Positions 25,867 to 35,017 of a DNA stretch of 64,000 nucleotides are shown piece by piece. The notes under the pieces are model-generated. The model made no database searches. It saw nothing but the letters and a program-made list of their open reading frames with translations, and had not been told where the DNA came from. The position numbers and the translations under genes were made by a program. Every line of letters begins with the position of its first letter. The first letter of the stretch is position 1. Origin of the DNA: Halomicrobium katesii DSM 19301 (GTDB lineage: Archaea; Halobacteriota; Halobacteria; Halobacteriales; Haloarculaceae); contig NZ_KB905378.1 of the NCBI RefSeq assembly GCF_000379085.1, forward strand, positions 269,801-333,800. The letters are read 5' to 3'.

Positions 25867-26514
25867 ATGCCATATTACGGAGACATATCCGGTGATTTCC
25901 GGAACCTTCTCAACGAAGATTGTGAGGTGGTGGTTGTGGCTGTCGTTGGCGGTACTCATCATGATTGTTACCGATGTCCGAAGAGAGCGGTTCGTAATGC
26001 ACCGCAGATGGATGAGGCAAAATGGTATGATATGAAGACAGTTGAAAAGAGACGGTTCATGGAATGTTTAGGCGAAAATTCGCCACCACTAGAATTCGGA
26101 TATGCAGTCTTTGAGTTAGACGACTTCACCAATCTGAGATCTCATTATAAGCTATTCCAAGATGTTTCATTCCCTCCCATTTGGGATATCGCCATTCGAG
26201 GAATTGCTTATACTGAGATCCTATACGAGCTATCCGGAGACACCAATATCGAGTTCTATCCCGACCAGTTTAGATCGGGTGTACAGACAGACAAGCTTTG
26301 TGAAGTGATCGAAAACCGTCTAAAAAAGGCAGAGATCGAATGTGTATCGTCTGAACAAGTAGATGGTGTACAAGCGGCAGATTGCTTGGCCGGTGCTGTT
26401 GCAGAAGAACAGAAGGGCGGAACTCCCTGGCTAGAACACACTAATGCTGAGTCTCAAATAGCGGAATGTTCAAGTTGGACACTGATAGAACTGGAACGTC
26501 TTCTCGTCTCTTGA
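25867..26514 (+). CDS. DUF3800-like protein in AT-rich island
   Basis: A 215-residue protein of much lower GC than its neighbours. The start YYGDISGDFRN resembles the D-E-S-G-(D/N) motif of DUF3800 proteins, an RNase H-like fold, and VQAADCLAGAVAEE near residue 175 matches the C-terminal acidic residue followed by a helix (D-x-x-A-G). Conserved acidic residues therefore appear in place, with the usual Glu replaced by Ile. DUF3800 proteins are frequently carried by mobile elements and defence islands; their substrate is not established. Base composition, the nearby tRNA and degraded neighbours point to recent transfer. Start ATG 25867; a frame opening at 25745 is a different, unsupported one. 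Confidence 0.65.
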   Translation: MPYYGDISGDFRNLLNEDCEVVVVAVVGGTHHDCYRCPKRAVRNAPQMDEAKWYDMKTVEKRRFMECLGENSPPLEFGYAVFELDDFTNLRSHYKLFQDVSFPPIWDIAIRGIAYTEILYELSGDTNIEFYPDQFRSGVQTDKLCEVIENRLKKAEIECVSSEQVDGVQAADCLAGAVAEEQKGGTPWLEHTNAESQIAECSSWTLIELERLLVS

Positions 26515-27553
<1,039 letters not shown>

Positions 27554-27727
27554 TTGCACTCGAACGTAGCGCCGGTCCCAGACTTAACGGTTATCATTCT
27601 GTACGAGGGCGGGAGGGTCTCACAGCCACACCAGTCCGTCAGACAGCGGCGGCGACGCCCGCGTAGTTGGACGGACAGAGACGAGACGCAAAACGGTGGC
27701 AGACGGGCGTCAGACGCCGCGGGAAGA

Positions 27728-27735
27728 TTAAAATA
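27728..27735 (+). promoter_or_regulatory. TATA box of cdrL
   Basis: TTAAAATA lies 30-37 bp before ATG 27765 and 18-25 bp before an in-frame ATG at 27753. It supports a short or absent leader and leaves either start possible. Confidence 0.5.
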
Positions 27736-27764
27736 CCCCGGCGATAATGTGTATGACGAGTCGA

Positions 27765-28361
27765 ATGAGTAAGATCACGTTTCGCGCCGACGACGACCTC
27801 ATCGATCAGCTCGAGGAGTTCGACGCTTCCAAGAGCGAGGTCATGCGCGAAGCGCTCCGGGAGTATCTGGAAGCGCCAGACGAATCGCCGGGGGCCGGCG
27901 ACGCGTCCGGCGACGCCGACGGCGGCGACGGCAGCATCGACGATCTGATCGTCGACCGCGTGGACGCGATCATCGAGGAGCGCCTGAACGGCAGGCTCCA
28001 ACCGCGGGCTCCCCAGGACGTGAACGTAAACATCACGCTGGAGGGCGAAAACGCCAGCCGAGAGGCGGTGTCGGACGATCAGTCGGCGGTGTCACACGAC
28101 GGTCGGCACGAGTCGTCACACGCCAGCACCGATCGTAAGACACCGAGTCGCGAGGACGACAGTGCACCCGCGGGCGGACGTAAGACGTGTGGCCAATGTG
28201 GCGAAAACCTCACTGGTGATCACGTTTACTGCCCGAACTGTGGTGAGAAGGCAGCCCACCGCGTGTTCTGTGACTGCGGTGACGAGCTCCGGTCGGACTG
28301 GGGTTTCTGCCCGAGTTGCGGGCGTCGAACCCCGGCAGCGGACGTGCTCGATAACAACTAA
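27765..28361 (+). CDS. cdrL: CdrL: ribbon-helix-helix regulator with C-terminal zinc ribbons
   Basis: A 198-residue transcription factor. Residues 1-40 are a MetJ/Arc-type RHH domain (KITFRADDDLIDQLEEFD, then SKSEVMREALREYL). Residues 40-140 form an acidic linker. Residues 142-185 hold paired cysteines at 142/145, 156/159, 169/171 and 182/185, two zinc ribbons. In other haloarchaea the gene order cdrL, cdrS, ftsZ2 is conserved, CdrS regulates ftsZ2 and cell division, and CdrL acts on the cdrS-ftsZ2 promoter; the assignment rests on this synteny plus domain order. Start ATG 27765 (27753 possible). A separate promoter at 28431 drives cdrS, so cdrL is its own unit. Confidence 0.88.
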   Translation: MSKITFRADDDLIDQLEEFDASKSEVMREALREYLEAPDESPGAGDASGDADGGDGSIDDLIVDRVDAIIEERLNGRLQPRAPQDVNVNITLEGENASREAVSDDQSAVSHDGRHESSHASTDRKTPSREDDSAPAGGRKTCGQCGENLTGDHVYCPNCGEKAAHRVFCDCGDELRSDWGFCPSCGRRTPAADVLDNN

Positions 28362-28430
28362 AGTGACGAGAACGCGCATTAGAGCGACCATACTGTCGTA
28401 AACGCTGGGTTGTCATACACCCGCCACAAC

Positions 28431-28441
28431 CTTTATTATAC
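28431..28441 (+). promoter_or_regulatory. TATA box of cdrS-ftsZ2
   Basis: CTTTATTATAC lies about 150 bp before cdrS. Transcription should begin near 28460-28466, giving a leader of roughly 125 nt, unusual where most transcripts are leaderless. Confidence 0.65.
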
Positions 28442-28463
28442 TACACTCTGTGGTATGTTCTGC

Positions 28464-28481
28464 GTAAGACGGTCGTCTTAC
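28464..28481. promoter_or_regulatory. Perfect 8-bp palindrome at the cdrS-ftsZ2 start site, candidate RHH operator
   Basis: GTAAGACG (28464-28471), GT, CGTCTTAC (28474-28481). An additional half-site, CGTCTTAC, lies at 28564-28571, 18 bp before ATG cdrS. It sits just downstream of the TATA box, where a bound dimer would block initiation. CdrL or CdrS, both RHH dimers encoded alongside, are the obvious candidates. Confidence 0.6.
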
Positions 28482-28588
28482 ACGGCGCGCCACACGGTGG
28501 ATGTCCCGCCGTCATCCGGCGATTGCGCGGTGTAAAACGTGCGGTCGGCGTGTAAACGCCCGCCGTCTTACCGGGGAACGAGATAACT

Positions 28589-28777
28589 ATGGAGCGTGTG
28601 ACACTACGGATTCCGAAGCAGCAGATCGAAGAGGTCGAACGAATGGTCGAAACCGGGGAGTACCCCAACCGCAGCGAGGCTATCAGGTCCGCTGTGCGCG
28701 AGATGCTCGCCGAGCAGGAGGGCGGCAAAGAGCGACCATCTGAAAAACGCGAACGGCGCACCTACGTGAGGGCCTAA
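28589..28777 (+). CDS. cdrS: CdrS: short ribbon-helix-helix cell-division regulator
   Basis: A 62-residue protein that is one RHH domain: [19 protein letters not shown] forms the beta strand and helix A, and [16 protein letters not shown] helix B, followed by a basic tail. Its homologues in Halobacterium and Haloferax regulate ftsZ2 and other division genes. It ends 2 bp before ftsZ2, so both are on one transcript. The ATG at 28589 follows the palindrome half-site region. Dimers would bind DNA through the N-terminal beta ribbon. Confidence 0.92.
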   Translation: MERVTLRIPKQQIEEVERMVETGEYPNRSEAIRSAVREMLAEQEGGKERPSEKRERRTYVRA

Positions 28778-28779
28778 CG

Positions 28780-29973
28780 ATGCAGGACATCGTCAAGGAA
28801 GCCCTCGAACGCGACGAAGCGGAACAGCAGCAACTGTCCGACGCGGACGTCGACGGATTCGGTGACCCCCGAATCGTCATCGTCGGCTGTGGCGGAGCCG
28901 GTAACAACACGGTCAACCGTCTGTACAACATCGGCGTCGACGGTGCCGACACGGTGGCGATCAACACCGACAAACAGCACCTCAAGATGATCGAAGCCGA
29001 CACGAAGATCCTCGTCGGCAAGTCCCTGACCAACGGGCTCGGTGCCGGTGGCGACCCCTCGATGGGCGAGCGCGCGACCGAGATGGCACAGGGCACGATC
29101 AAGGAAGTGCTGGGAGACGCCGACCTGGTGTTCGTCACCGCCGGCATGGGTGGCGGGACTGGGACCGGTGCAGCACCGGTCGTCTCGAAGATCGCCAAAG
29201 AGCAGGGCGCGATCGTCGTCGGCATGGTGTCGACGCCGTTCAACGTCGAACGCGCCCGCACGGTCAAGGCCGAGGAGGGCCTCGAACGGCTTCGCAACGA
29301 GGCCGACTCGATCATCGTGCTGGACAACAACCGCCTGCTCGATTACGTCCCGAACCTCCCGATCGGCAAGGCGTTCTCGGTGATGGACCAGATCATCGCC
29401 GAGACGGTCAAGGGGATCAGCGAGACCATCACGCAGCCGTCGCTGATCAACCTCGACTACGCCGACATGACCTCGATCATGAACCAGGGCGGCGTCGCGG
29501 TCATGCTGGTCGGCGAGACACAGGACAAAAACAAGACCGAAGAGGTCGTCAAAGACGCGATGAACCACCCGCTGCTGGACGTCGACTACCGCGGCGCGAG
29601 CGGCGGACTGGTCCACATCACTGGCGGCCCCGACCTCACGCTGAAGGAGGCCGAAGGGATCGCACAGAACATCACCGAACGGCTCGAAGCCAGCGCCAAC
29701 GTCATCTGGGGCGCGCGCATCCAGGAGGAGTACAAGGGCAAGGTCCGCGTGATGGCGATCATGACCGGCGTCCAGTCGGCGCAGGTGCTCGGCCCGTCCA
29801 CCCAGAAGCAGGCCGACAAGTCCCGCGAAGCGATCCAGGAAGTCGGTGACGACACCAGCTTCGACGCCAGCCAGAACGTCGAGGAGTTCGACGATCAGGG
29901 CGGCCAGAGCTACGGACACACCGACGGCGGCCGGGACACCAAAGAGAAGAACAACGGAATCGACGTCATCTGA
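28780..29973 (+). CDS. ftsZ2: Cell division GTPase FtsZ2
   Basis: A 397-residue tubulin-family GTPase forming the constricting ring with FtsZ1 in haloarchaea. GCGGAGNN at residues 37-44 starts the nucleotide pocket, GGGTGTG at 124-130 is the tubulin signature, and NLDYADM near residue 222 is the T7 loop that hydrolyses GTP of the next subunit. The N-terminus [15 protein letters not shown] and the pairing with cdrS identify FtsZ2 rather than FtsZ1. The C-terminal ~45 residues are acidic, flexible and end IDVI. Length is normal. It follows cdrS by 2 bp and is expressed from the promoter at 28431. Confidence 0.96.
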   Translation: MQDIVKEALERDEAEQQQLSDADVDGFGDPRIVIVGCGGAGNNTVNRLYNIGVDGADTVAINTDKQHLKMIEADTKILVGKSLTNGLGAGGDPSMGERATEMAQGTIKEVLGDADLVFVTAGMGGGTGTGAAPVVSKIAKEQGAIVVGMVSTPFNVERARTVKAEEGLERLRNEADSIIVLDNNRLLDYVPNLPIGKAFSVMDQIIAETVKGISETITQPSLINLDYADMTSIMNQGGVAVMLVGETQDKNKTEEVVKDAMNHPLLDVDYRGASGGLVHITGGPDLTLKEAEGIAQNITERLEASANVIWGARIQEEYKGKVRVMAIMTGVQSAQVLGPSTQKQADKSREAIQEVGDDTSFDASQNVEEFDDQGGQSYGHTDGGRDTKEKNNGIDVI

Positions 29974-30173
29974 CCCGGCGACGCGGCACCCGGTTCGGAC
30001 TGTCGACTCACTTTTTGGCCGCGATGACTCCCAGACACGGACGATCAAGCAGATGCCAGCGACGGCGACAGTCGAGCAACAGATATCAGTGAGTAGTAAA
30101 TAGTACTTTTGTCCTGCAGGCCGTGCGTGACGTGTAGAACACCGGTCGTCCGCCGACCGCCGTCCCGAATCCT

Positions 30174-32294
30174 ATGGTTACCGATACGACGCCGTCGATG
30201 ACAGCGGTCGAAGCACCCTACGGGTTGCGACTCGCCGATCCGATCGAGGGGGCACAGTTTACGCTGCTTACCCAACGCCCAGTGACGCCGGCCTCGATCG
30301 ACCCGTCGACGTTCGCGCCGCCCGTCGATACGGCCGCCGTGATTACGGCCACGACGCTAGAGACCCCCTATCAGGTCGACGCGCTCGTTCGTGACGACGA
30401 GCTCTCGATCGTCGCCGAATGTACCAGCAGCGAGCGGACCGCCGTCGGACCCGGCGAGTACTACGTCGAACTCTCCTCGGCCAAGATGAAGCTGTACCTC
30501 TACGTCGAGGGCGAGGTCGTGTTCGAGCCCGGAACCGATCAGGTGCGGCTCTCGTTTCCGGGTGCCAGCGAGCTCCGGGTCGGCGTTCGGTCGCTCCACG
30601 AGCAGCCGGCGGCGACGATCACGACGACCGACGACCTCGAAGCACTGGCGACCGCGCTGTCACAGCTGGGCTCGGCGCTGAAAACGACGAGCTGTGAGCG
30701 GTCGTTCCCGACACTCCGCGGACACCCGCCGTTGATCGAACGCGGCCCGGAGCTTTCGGTCCCGGCGGCGCTGTCCGCGCCGGAGACGGGCGTGACCATC
30801 GAGGTGCCGCCGCGGCTGGACGCGCTCTTGCCGATCGCGTCGCTGGCGTACTACCTCGGTGCGACCGTGGAAATCGGATCGCGTCCGATGCTCCACGCCG
30901 ACGGCTGGTCGCACTCGCTCGACGGCGACGACGGCTTCGAGGCGACCGTCGCGCGCGTGCTCAAGCAGGTGTTCCTGCTGGACTGCGTCACCCGGACAGA
31001 GGGGATGTACGACGTGCCGCTGTACGAACGGGACCGCGTCGAAGCGACCGTCGATCTGGACTTCCCGGCGCTGTACGACCGGCCACTCGCAGACCAGGTC
31101 CGCCAGTACCTACAGGTGCCCTACGAGGCGATCGCAGAGGCGGTCCCGACGTGGAAGCTGACCGCCGACGTCGTTCCGGAGTCCACGGCACTGCCGGTGT
31201 TGCCCTTCCTCGCCGACGAGCTCGCGGTCGTTCGCTGTCCCGACGATCCCACGGCCACAGACGGCGCGAAGGCGGACCTCTCGCCGAAGGTGACCTCTTT
31301 CTTCGATACGTCGGACCGCGGGGGCGAAGCGTTCGTCAGATCGACGGCGACCCGAAGCGAGACCGCGACTCGGGGACTCGACCAGACGGTGTTCACGCCC
31401 GAACCGGCGGACAGCATCGAACAGACCTACGTCGGCGAGGGGATCCCGCTGGGCGCGAGCAAGATGAGCGTCGAGGAGTACGACCGCCGGCTGGAGTTCG
31501 ACGCCAGTTCCCGCGAACGGACCCGCATTCTCGTCGTCTGCAACGACCCCCAAATGAGCGACGAGAACGTCGTCGGCGACATCTATGGCACGCGCGAGTG
31601 GATCGAGTTCGACATCACCACGCGCGAGCAGGTCACGACCGACGAACTCGCCGACCTCCTCGCCGCTGACGCCGACTTCTTCCACTACATCGGTCACGTC
31701 GATCCCGACGGCATCCGCTGTACCGACGGCCACCTCGACGCCGAAACGCTGACCGAAGTCGGCGTCAACGCGTTCCTGCTCAACGCCTGCCAGTCCTACA
31801 GCCAGGGCCGCGCGCTCATCGACGCCGGTGCGATCGGCGGCATCGTCACCCTGACCGACGTGCTGAACAAGACCGCGACGGAGATCGGCCGGACGGTCGC
31901 CCGGTTGCTCAATCAGGGGTTCTCGCTGCTGTCGATGCTCGGCCTGCTGAAAAAGCGAAACCGGCTGGCCCAGCGGTACATGGTCGTCGGCGACGGCAAC
32001 GAGACGCTGGTCGAGAGTGAATCGGGATCACCGTACTCTGCCACGGTAAACCGTATTTCAGAAGATGAGCTTACACTATCGCTCAAGAGCTATCCTACAA
32101 AAAATTATCCGATTGGATCCATTAGCCGACCACATCTACCGGGGATAAATAAATACTACATTAACTCAGGTGAATTTGGCAGCTATCGCTTATCACAAAC
32201 AGATCTTGAGGAATTTTTCGAGATGCAACGCATACCCGTCGTTGCTGGAGAACAGCTTTTATGGAGTGGCGATCTTCAGGTTGATATTTTGTGA
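30174..32294 (+). CDS. CHAT-domain (caspase-like) haloarchaeal protein
   Basis: A 706-residue protein. The C-terminal part (about 430-625) is a CHAT protease-like domain: an Rossmann-type start (RTRILVVCNDPQMSDE), then HYIGHVDPDG with presumed catalytic His508, and NACQSYSQGR with presumed catalytic Cys539, followed by GAIGGIVTLTDV. The N-terminal ~400 residues are a conserved haloarchaeal region of unknown fold, probably sensory. The last ~85 residues are in distinctly AT-rich sequence (from about 32030), unlike the rest. Start ATG 30174; a TATA-like 'taaatagtac' at 30098-30107 would give a 45-50-nt leader. It converges on a 45-residue membrane protein. A protease role is inferred from both catalytic residues. 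Confidence 0.8.
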   Translation: MVTDTTPSMTAVEAPYGLRLADPIEGAQFTLLTQRPVTPASIDPSTFAPPVDTAAVITATTLETPYQVDALVRDDELSIVAECTSSERTAVGPGEYYVELSSAKMKLYLYVEGEVVFEPGTDQVRLSFPGASELRVGVRSLHEQPAATITTTDDLEALATALSQLGSALKTTSCERSFPTLRGHPPLIERGPELSVPAALSAPETGVTIEVPPRLDALLPIASLAYYLGATVEIGSRPMLHADGWSHSLDGDDGFEATVARVLKQVFLLDCVTRTEGMYDVPLYERDRVEATVDLDFPALYDRPLADQVRQYLQVPYEAIAEAVPTWKLTADVVPESTALPVLPFLADELAVVRCPDDPTATDGAKADLSPKVTSFFDTSDRGGEAFVRSTATRSETATRGLDQTVFTPEPADSIEQTYVGEGIPLGASKMSVEEYDRRLEFDASSRERTRILVVCNDPQMSDENVVGDIYGTREWIEFDITTREQVTTDELADLLAADADFFHYIGHVDPDGIRCTDGHLDAETLTEVGVNAFLLNACQSYSQGRALIDAGAIGGIVTLTDVLNKTATEIGRTVARLLNQGFSLLSMLGLLKKRNRLAQRYMVVGDGNETLVESESGSPYSATVNRISEDELTLSLKSYPTKNYPIGSISRPHLPGINKYYINSGEFGSYRLSQTDLEEFFEMQRIPVVAGEQLLWSGDLQVDIL

Positions 32295-32296
32295 CT

Positions 32297-32434
32297 TTAC
32301 GGACCAGCGAAGGTCGACATACCAGCACCAGCAGCAGCGCCGGCCTGCGTCAGCAGTAGCAGCACGGCAAAGATCATGCCGATGAGTTTCGGGTGCGATG
32401 CGAGCGTGTCCTTGACAGATTGTGTCTGGCTCAT
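32297..32434 (-). CDS. 45-residue single-helix membrane protein (DUF7503-like)
   Basis: MSQTQSVKDTLASHPKLIG leads into IFAVLLLLTQ, a short hydrophobic helix at about residues 18-33, and a Gly/Ala-rich tail AGAAAGAGM ending FAGP. The reading frame stops 2 bp after the convergent CHAT gene. An AT-rich 'aaatatatttat' at 32462-32473 stands 28 bp before its ATG, so it is strongly set up for leaderless transcription. I recall haloarchaeal small proteins of this pattern next to CHAT genes under the name DUF7503. The role is unknown; a membrane-active substrate or partner of the CHAT protein is a hypothesis. Confidence 0.8.
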   Translation of the reverse strand: MSQTQSVKDTLASHPKLIGMIFAVLLLLTQAGAAAGAGMSTFAGP

Positions 32435-32461
32435 AGCCACTTGTGTACAGGGGACACAGAG

Positions 32462-32473
32462 AAATATATTTAT
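32462..32473 (-). promoter_or_regulatory. TATA box of the 45-residue membrane protein gene
   Basis: On the minus strand the AT-rich ATAAATATATTT is centred about 30 bp before ATG 32434. It confirms that the small frame is expressed. Confidence 0.6.
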
Positions 32474-32671
32474 CTAAAGAATAATAATAAATTATTAGTT
32501 CAATTATCTCCATCAAATACGGGAACCGGTGCAGTCCGGCGAATTGGAGCGCCACCGGGACGTGTTGTATTGGGGATCTAAGACGAGTGAAGATATTTGT
32601 CGGTGTAGAGCCATCAGTACGGTAGTGAACGACAGAACCCACACCGTGATCGTAGTGAGGAGGGCGGTGCT

Positions 32672-33256
32672 GTGACCGAGAACTTCGATCTCGGACCGGC
32701 CGTCGCGGACGCGACGAACGTGTTGCTGGTCGCGCCGGGCGTCGGAGACACTGCAGACCGGCTCTGCTGTGATGTCCTGACGGCCGACGGGCTGCCGGAA
32801 CACGTCGTCGGGGTGACGATCAGTGACGGGCCAGAGGAGAAGGCCACGCGGTGGCGAGAGCTGCTCGGCCCGGCACCGTCGCTGTCGATGCTGGGGATCG
32901 ACGGCGTGACCCGCTCGGCCGCGGTCCAGCAGGCACCGACGGCCGACGACACGACCGTCGAGTATCTCGACAGCTCCGAGCCCATCCGGGAGCTCGGCGA
33001 GCGGATCGCGACGAAGATCCACCGCGAAACCGACACCGCGGTCTGTTTCGACTCGATCACCGACCTCCAGGAGTGTATGGGACGTGAAACCGCCTTCGAG
33101 TTCCTGCACGTGCTCGGCTCGCGCGTCAGAGCCGGCGGTGCGACCGGCTACTACTACATCGATCGGACGGTCCACGACGAAGAGACGATGACGCTGTACT
33201 CGACGCTGTTCGACGCCGCGATCGAGGTCGGCTCGGACACCGACGGAGGCAACTGA
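32672..33256 (+). CDS. RecA/KaiC-like protein without intact P-loop (DUF7504-like)
   Basis: A 194-residue protein with a RecA-like order of strands: NVLLVAPGVGDTADRLCCDVL stands where a Walker A should be but lacks GK(S/T); VCFDSITDLQECMGRE resembles the Walker B region of KaiC-like proteins; YYYIDRTVHDEETMTLYS follows. Such degenerate RadA/KaiC-like proteins are common in haloarchaea, usually with signalling genes. Start GTG 32672; alternatives upstream lack a box. It precedes the HalX gene by 52 bp in the same direction, so they may form a unit. Nucleotide binding is doubtful. Confidence 0.72.
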   Translation: MTENFDLGPAVADATNVLLVAPGVGDTADRLCCDVLTADGLPEHVVGVTISDGPEEKATRWRELLGPAPSLSMLGIDGVTRSAAVQQAPTADDTTVEYLDSSEPIRELGERIATKIHRETDTAVCFDSITDLQECMGRETAFEFLHVLGSRVRAGGATGYYYIDRTVHDEETMTLYSTLFDAAIEVGSDTDGGN

Positions 33257-33308
33257 TCGTGCAGCGCGCACGCGTGGCGTCTCCCGGTCCGGCGATGCGA
33301 GGGAGACG

Positions 33309-33887
33309 ATGAGCAACGCGGCGTTCGATATCTCCGTGACCGACAACGTAGTCCTGGTCTGTATCGACGACGACGGCTGTCGCCAGCGGGTGACGGCGGT
33401 GCTGCGCGAGGAGTGGCCCGTCAGGACGGCGATCGACTCGGAGGCGGCCCTCGACAGCCTCGACGAGGCGGTGTCGGTCGTCCTCGTCGACGCCAGGGAC
33501 GGTATCGAACAGGCGATTCCACGCCCCCAGCGCGACGAGCGCCCGTTCGAGCTGGCGGCGCTGGTCGACGAGTCGATCGACGGAACCGACAGGGCCATCG
33601 AGTGTGTCACCAAACCGATCTCGCCGCAGACGCTTCGCGCGACGGTCGAGCGCCTCCAGCGCCGCGTCGAGTACGACCAGCTCCTCGGGCGCTACTACGC
33701 GGTCGCCAGCGAGTACGCCGCCACGGCCAGCGGACACAAGCGAGAGCCAGAGGCGGTGTCGGAGCTGAAAGAGCGGTTGTCGACGATGCGGACACGGCTC
33801 GACGAACTCGCCGACGGCCTCGACGACCACGACGCGTTCTCGGTCGCACTGGGCACGCCAGACGAGACGGAGCCGCCTGACGAGTGA
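33309..33887 (+). CDS. HalX-domain receiver-like response regulator
   Basis: A 192-residue protein: residues ~10-115 form a receiver (REC)-like domain with VVLVCIDDDGC (acidic pocket), VVLVDARDG (presumed phosphoacceptor Asp) and CVTKPISPQTL (conserved Lys), and residues ~120-190 form the helical HalX domain (RRVEYDQLLGRYYAVASEYA). HalX is restricted to haloarchaeal regulators. There is no DNA-binding domain, so output is via protein contact. Its TGA is the first base triplet of a family A element. A cognate kinase is not encoded next to it. Confidence 0.85.
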   Translation: MSNAAFDISVTDNVVLVCIDDDGCRQRVTAVLREEWPVRTAIDSEAALDSLDEAVSVVLVDARDGIEQAIPRPQRDERPFELAALVDESIDGTDRAIECVTKPISPQTLRATVERLQRRVEYDQLLGRYYAVASEYAATASGHKREPEAVSELKERLSTMRTRLDELADGLDDHDAFSVALGTPDETEPPDE

Positions 33888-33968
33888 TACGGGGTAGTTG
33901 AGATCGTTACCGGATCGATCGTACGCCGTCGTACGGTCGACCGGGCAAACGGCGACAATAATCCGTAC
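33885..33968. repeat. Family A palindromic intergenic element, copy 3
   Basis: TGATACGGGGTAGTTG at the left and the right end, read on the minus strand GTACGGATTATTGTCG, frame an inner stem TTACCGGATCGATCGTACG/CGTACGGTCGACCGGGCAAA. The left TGA is the stop codon of the HalX gene. Confidence 0.75.
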
Positions 33969-33980
33969 GAGTTCGTGAAA

Positions 33981-34979
33981 TTACACCGCTTCCAGCGCGT
34001 CCAGCAGATTGCACTTGCGGCAGCGGTCCCGGCCCGTCGGAGCGCCACAGTTCTCGCACTCGCCGAAGTCGGCGTCGCGGTCGTCTTCGCTGCGGTAGGC
34101 CTCGGCGGCCAGCGCGGCGAGTTTCTCGTAGCCGGCCATGATCGAGTGGCGCGTGCCGGGGTGGTTCTCTTCGAGGCCGAGCATGAGGTCCTGTATCTCG
34201 CCGCGATAGGCCTCCTCGGCGTGGGGACACTCGGTGATGTGGGCCGGCAGCTCCTCGAAGCGAGCGTACAGAGCGACCTCCTTTTCTGGGATGTCACGGA
34301 GTGGTTTGGCCCGCGGGATGTGCTGGTCGGTCTCGGGACGCTCTCGGTCGGCGGGTCCGTCGCCGTCGGCGTCGAACGGGCCCAGCGACGAGTCGAAGTG
34401 CTGGGCGATCTGGGTCACGTCGCCTTCGAGGACGTTCATCAGCGCGGTCTCGGCCTCGTCGTCGAGGTTGTGACCCGTCAGCAGCTTGTCGGCGTCGAGT
34501 TCGTCGGCGTACTTCGAGAGGAGATCCCGGCGAAAGACGCCGCAGTACGCACAGGCGGCCATCCCCTCGGGATCGTCCTCGACGACCTCGTCCATGCGCA
34601 CGTCGAACTCCTCGTCGTAGCTGACGACCTCGTGGCGGATGCCCAGGTCGTCGGTCAGCGTCACCGAGGCGTCGAGGCTCTCGTCGCGGTACCCCTCGAT
34701 GCCCTCGTGGATCGACAGCGCGACGAGTTCGATCCGCGGGTCCTCGGCGAACACGTCCTGTAAGATCTGCGTGAGGACGACGCTGTCTTTGCCGCCCGAG
34801 AGCCCGATCACCCACGTCTCCGGGTCCTCCGGCGTGGCGTCGCGAGGCACCAGTCCGTCCTCGCGGATACGGCGACGGACGCGCTTCTCGACGGTCCGAC
34901 AGAAGTGCTCTTCGCACATGTGCAGCCCCGAGTAGGCCGCGTGCATCACCGCCGGTGTGCCACACTTGTCACACTCCAT
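33981..34979 (-). CDS. ncsA: tRNA 2-thiolation protein NcsA (TtuA/Ncs6 family)
   Basis: A 332-residue enzyme that adenylates and thiolates wobble uridine of tRNAs, with ubiquitin-like SAMP2 as sulfur carrier in haloarchaea. Zinc-ribbon Cys are at the N-terminus (C3, C6, C22, C27) and C-terminus (CENCG, CRKC). SGGKDS at residues 61-66 is the PP-loop, and CAYCGVFRR provides catalytic cysteines. In Haloferax ncsA lies close to ftsZ2, and the same closeness here supports the assignment. Start ATG 34979. It follows a family A element on its 3' side. Confidence 0.92.
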   Translation of the reverse strand: MECDKCGTPAVMHAAYSGLHMCEEHFCRTVEKRVRRRIREDGLVPRDATPEDPETWVIGLSGGKDSVVLTQILQDVFAEDPRIELVALSIHEGIEGYRDESLDASVTLTDDLGIRHEVVSYDEEFDVRMDEVVEDDPEGMAACAYCGVFRRDLLSKYADELDADKLLTGHNLDDEAETALMNVLEGDVTQIAQHFDSSLGPFDADGDGPADRERPETDQHIPRAKPLRDIPEKEVALYARFEELPAHITECPHAEEAYRGEIQDLMLGLEENHPGTRHSIMAGYEKLAALAAEAYRSEDDRDADFGECENCGAPTGRDRCRKCNLLDALEAV

Positions 34980-35017
34980 CGGGTGTCCGTAGCGGACGTG
35001 GTAGGGTCAGGGTTTCG

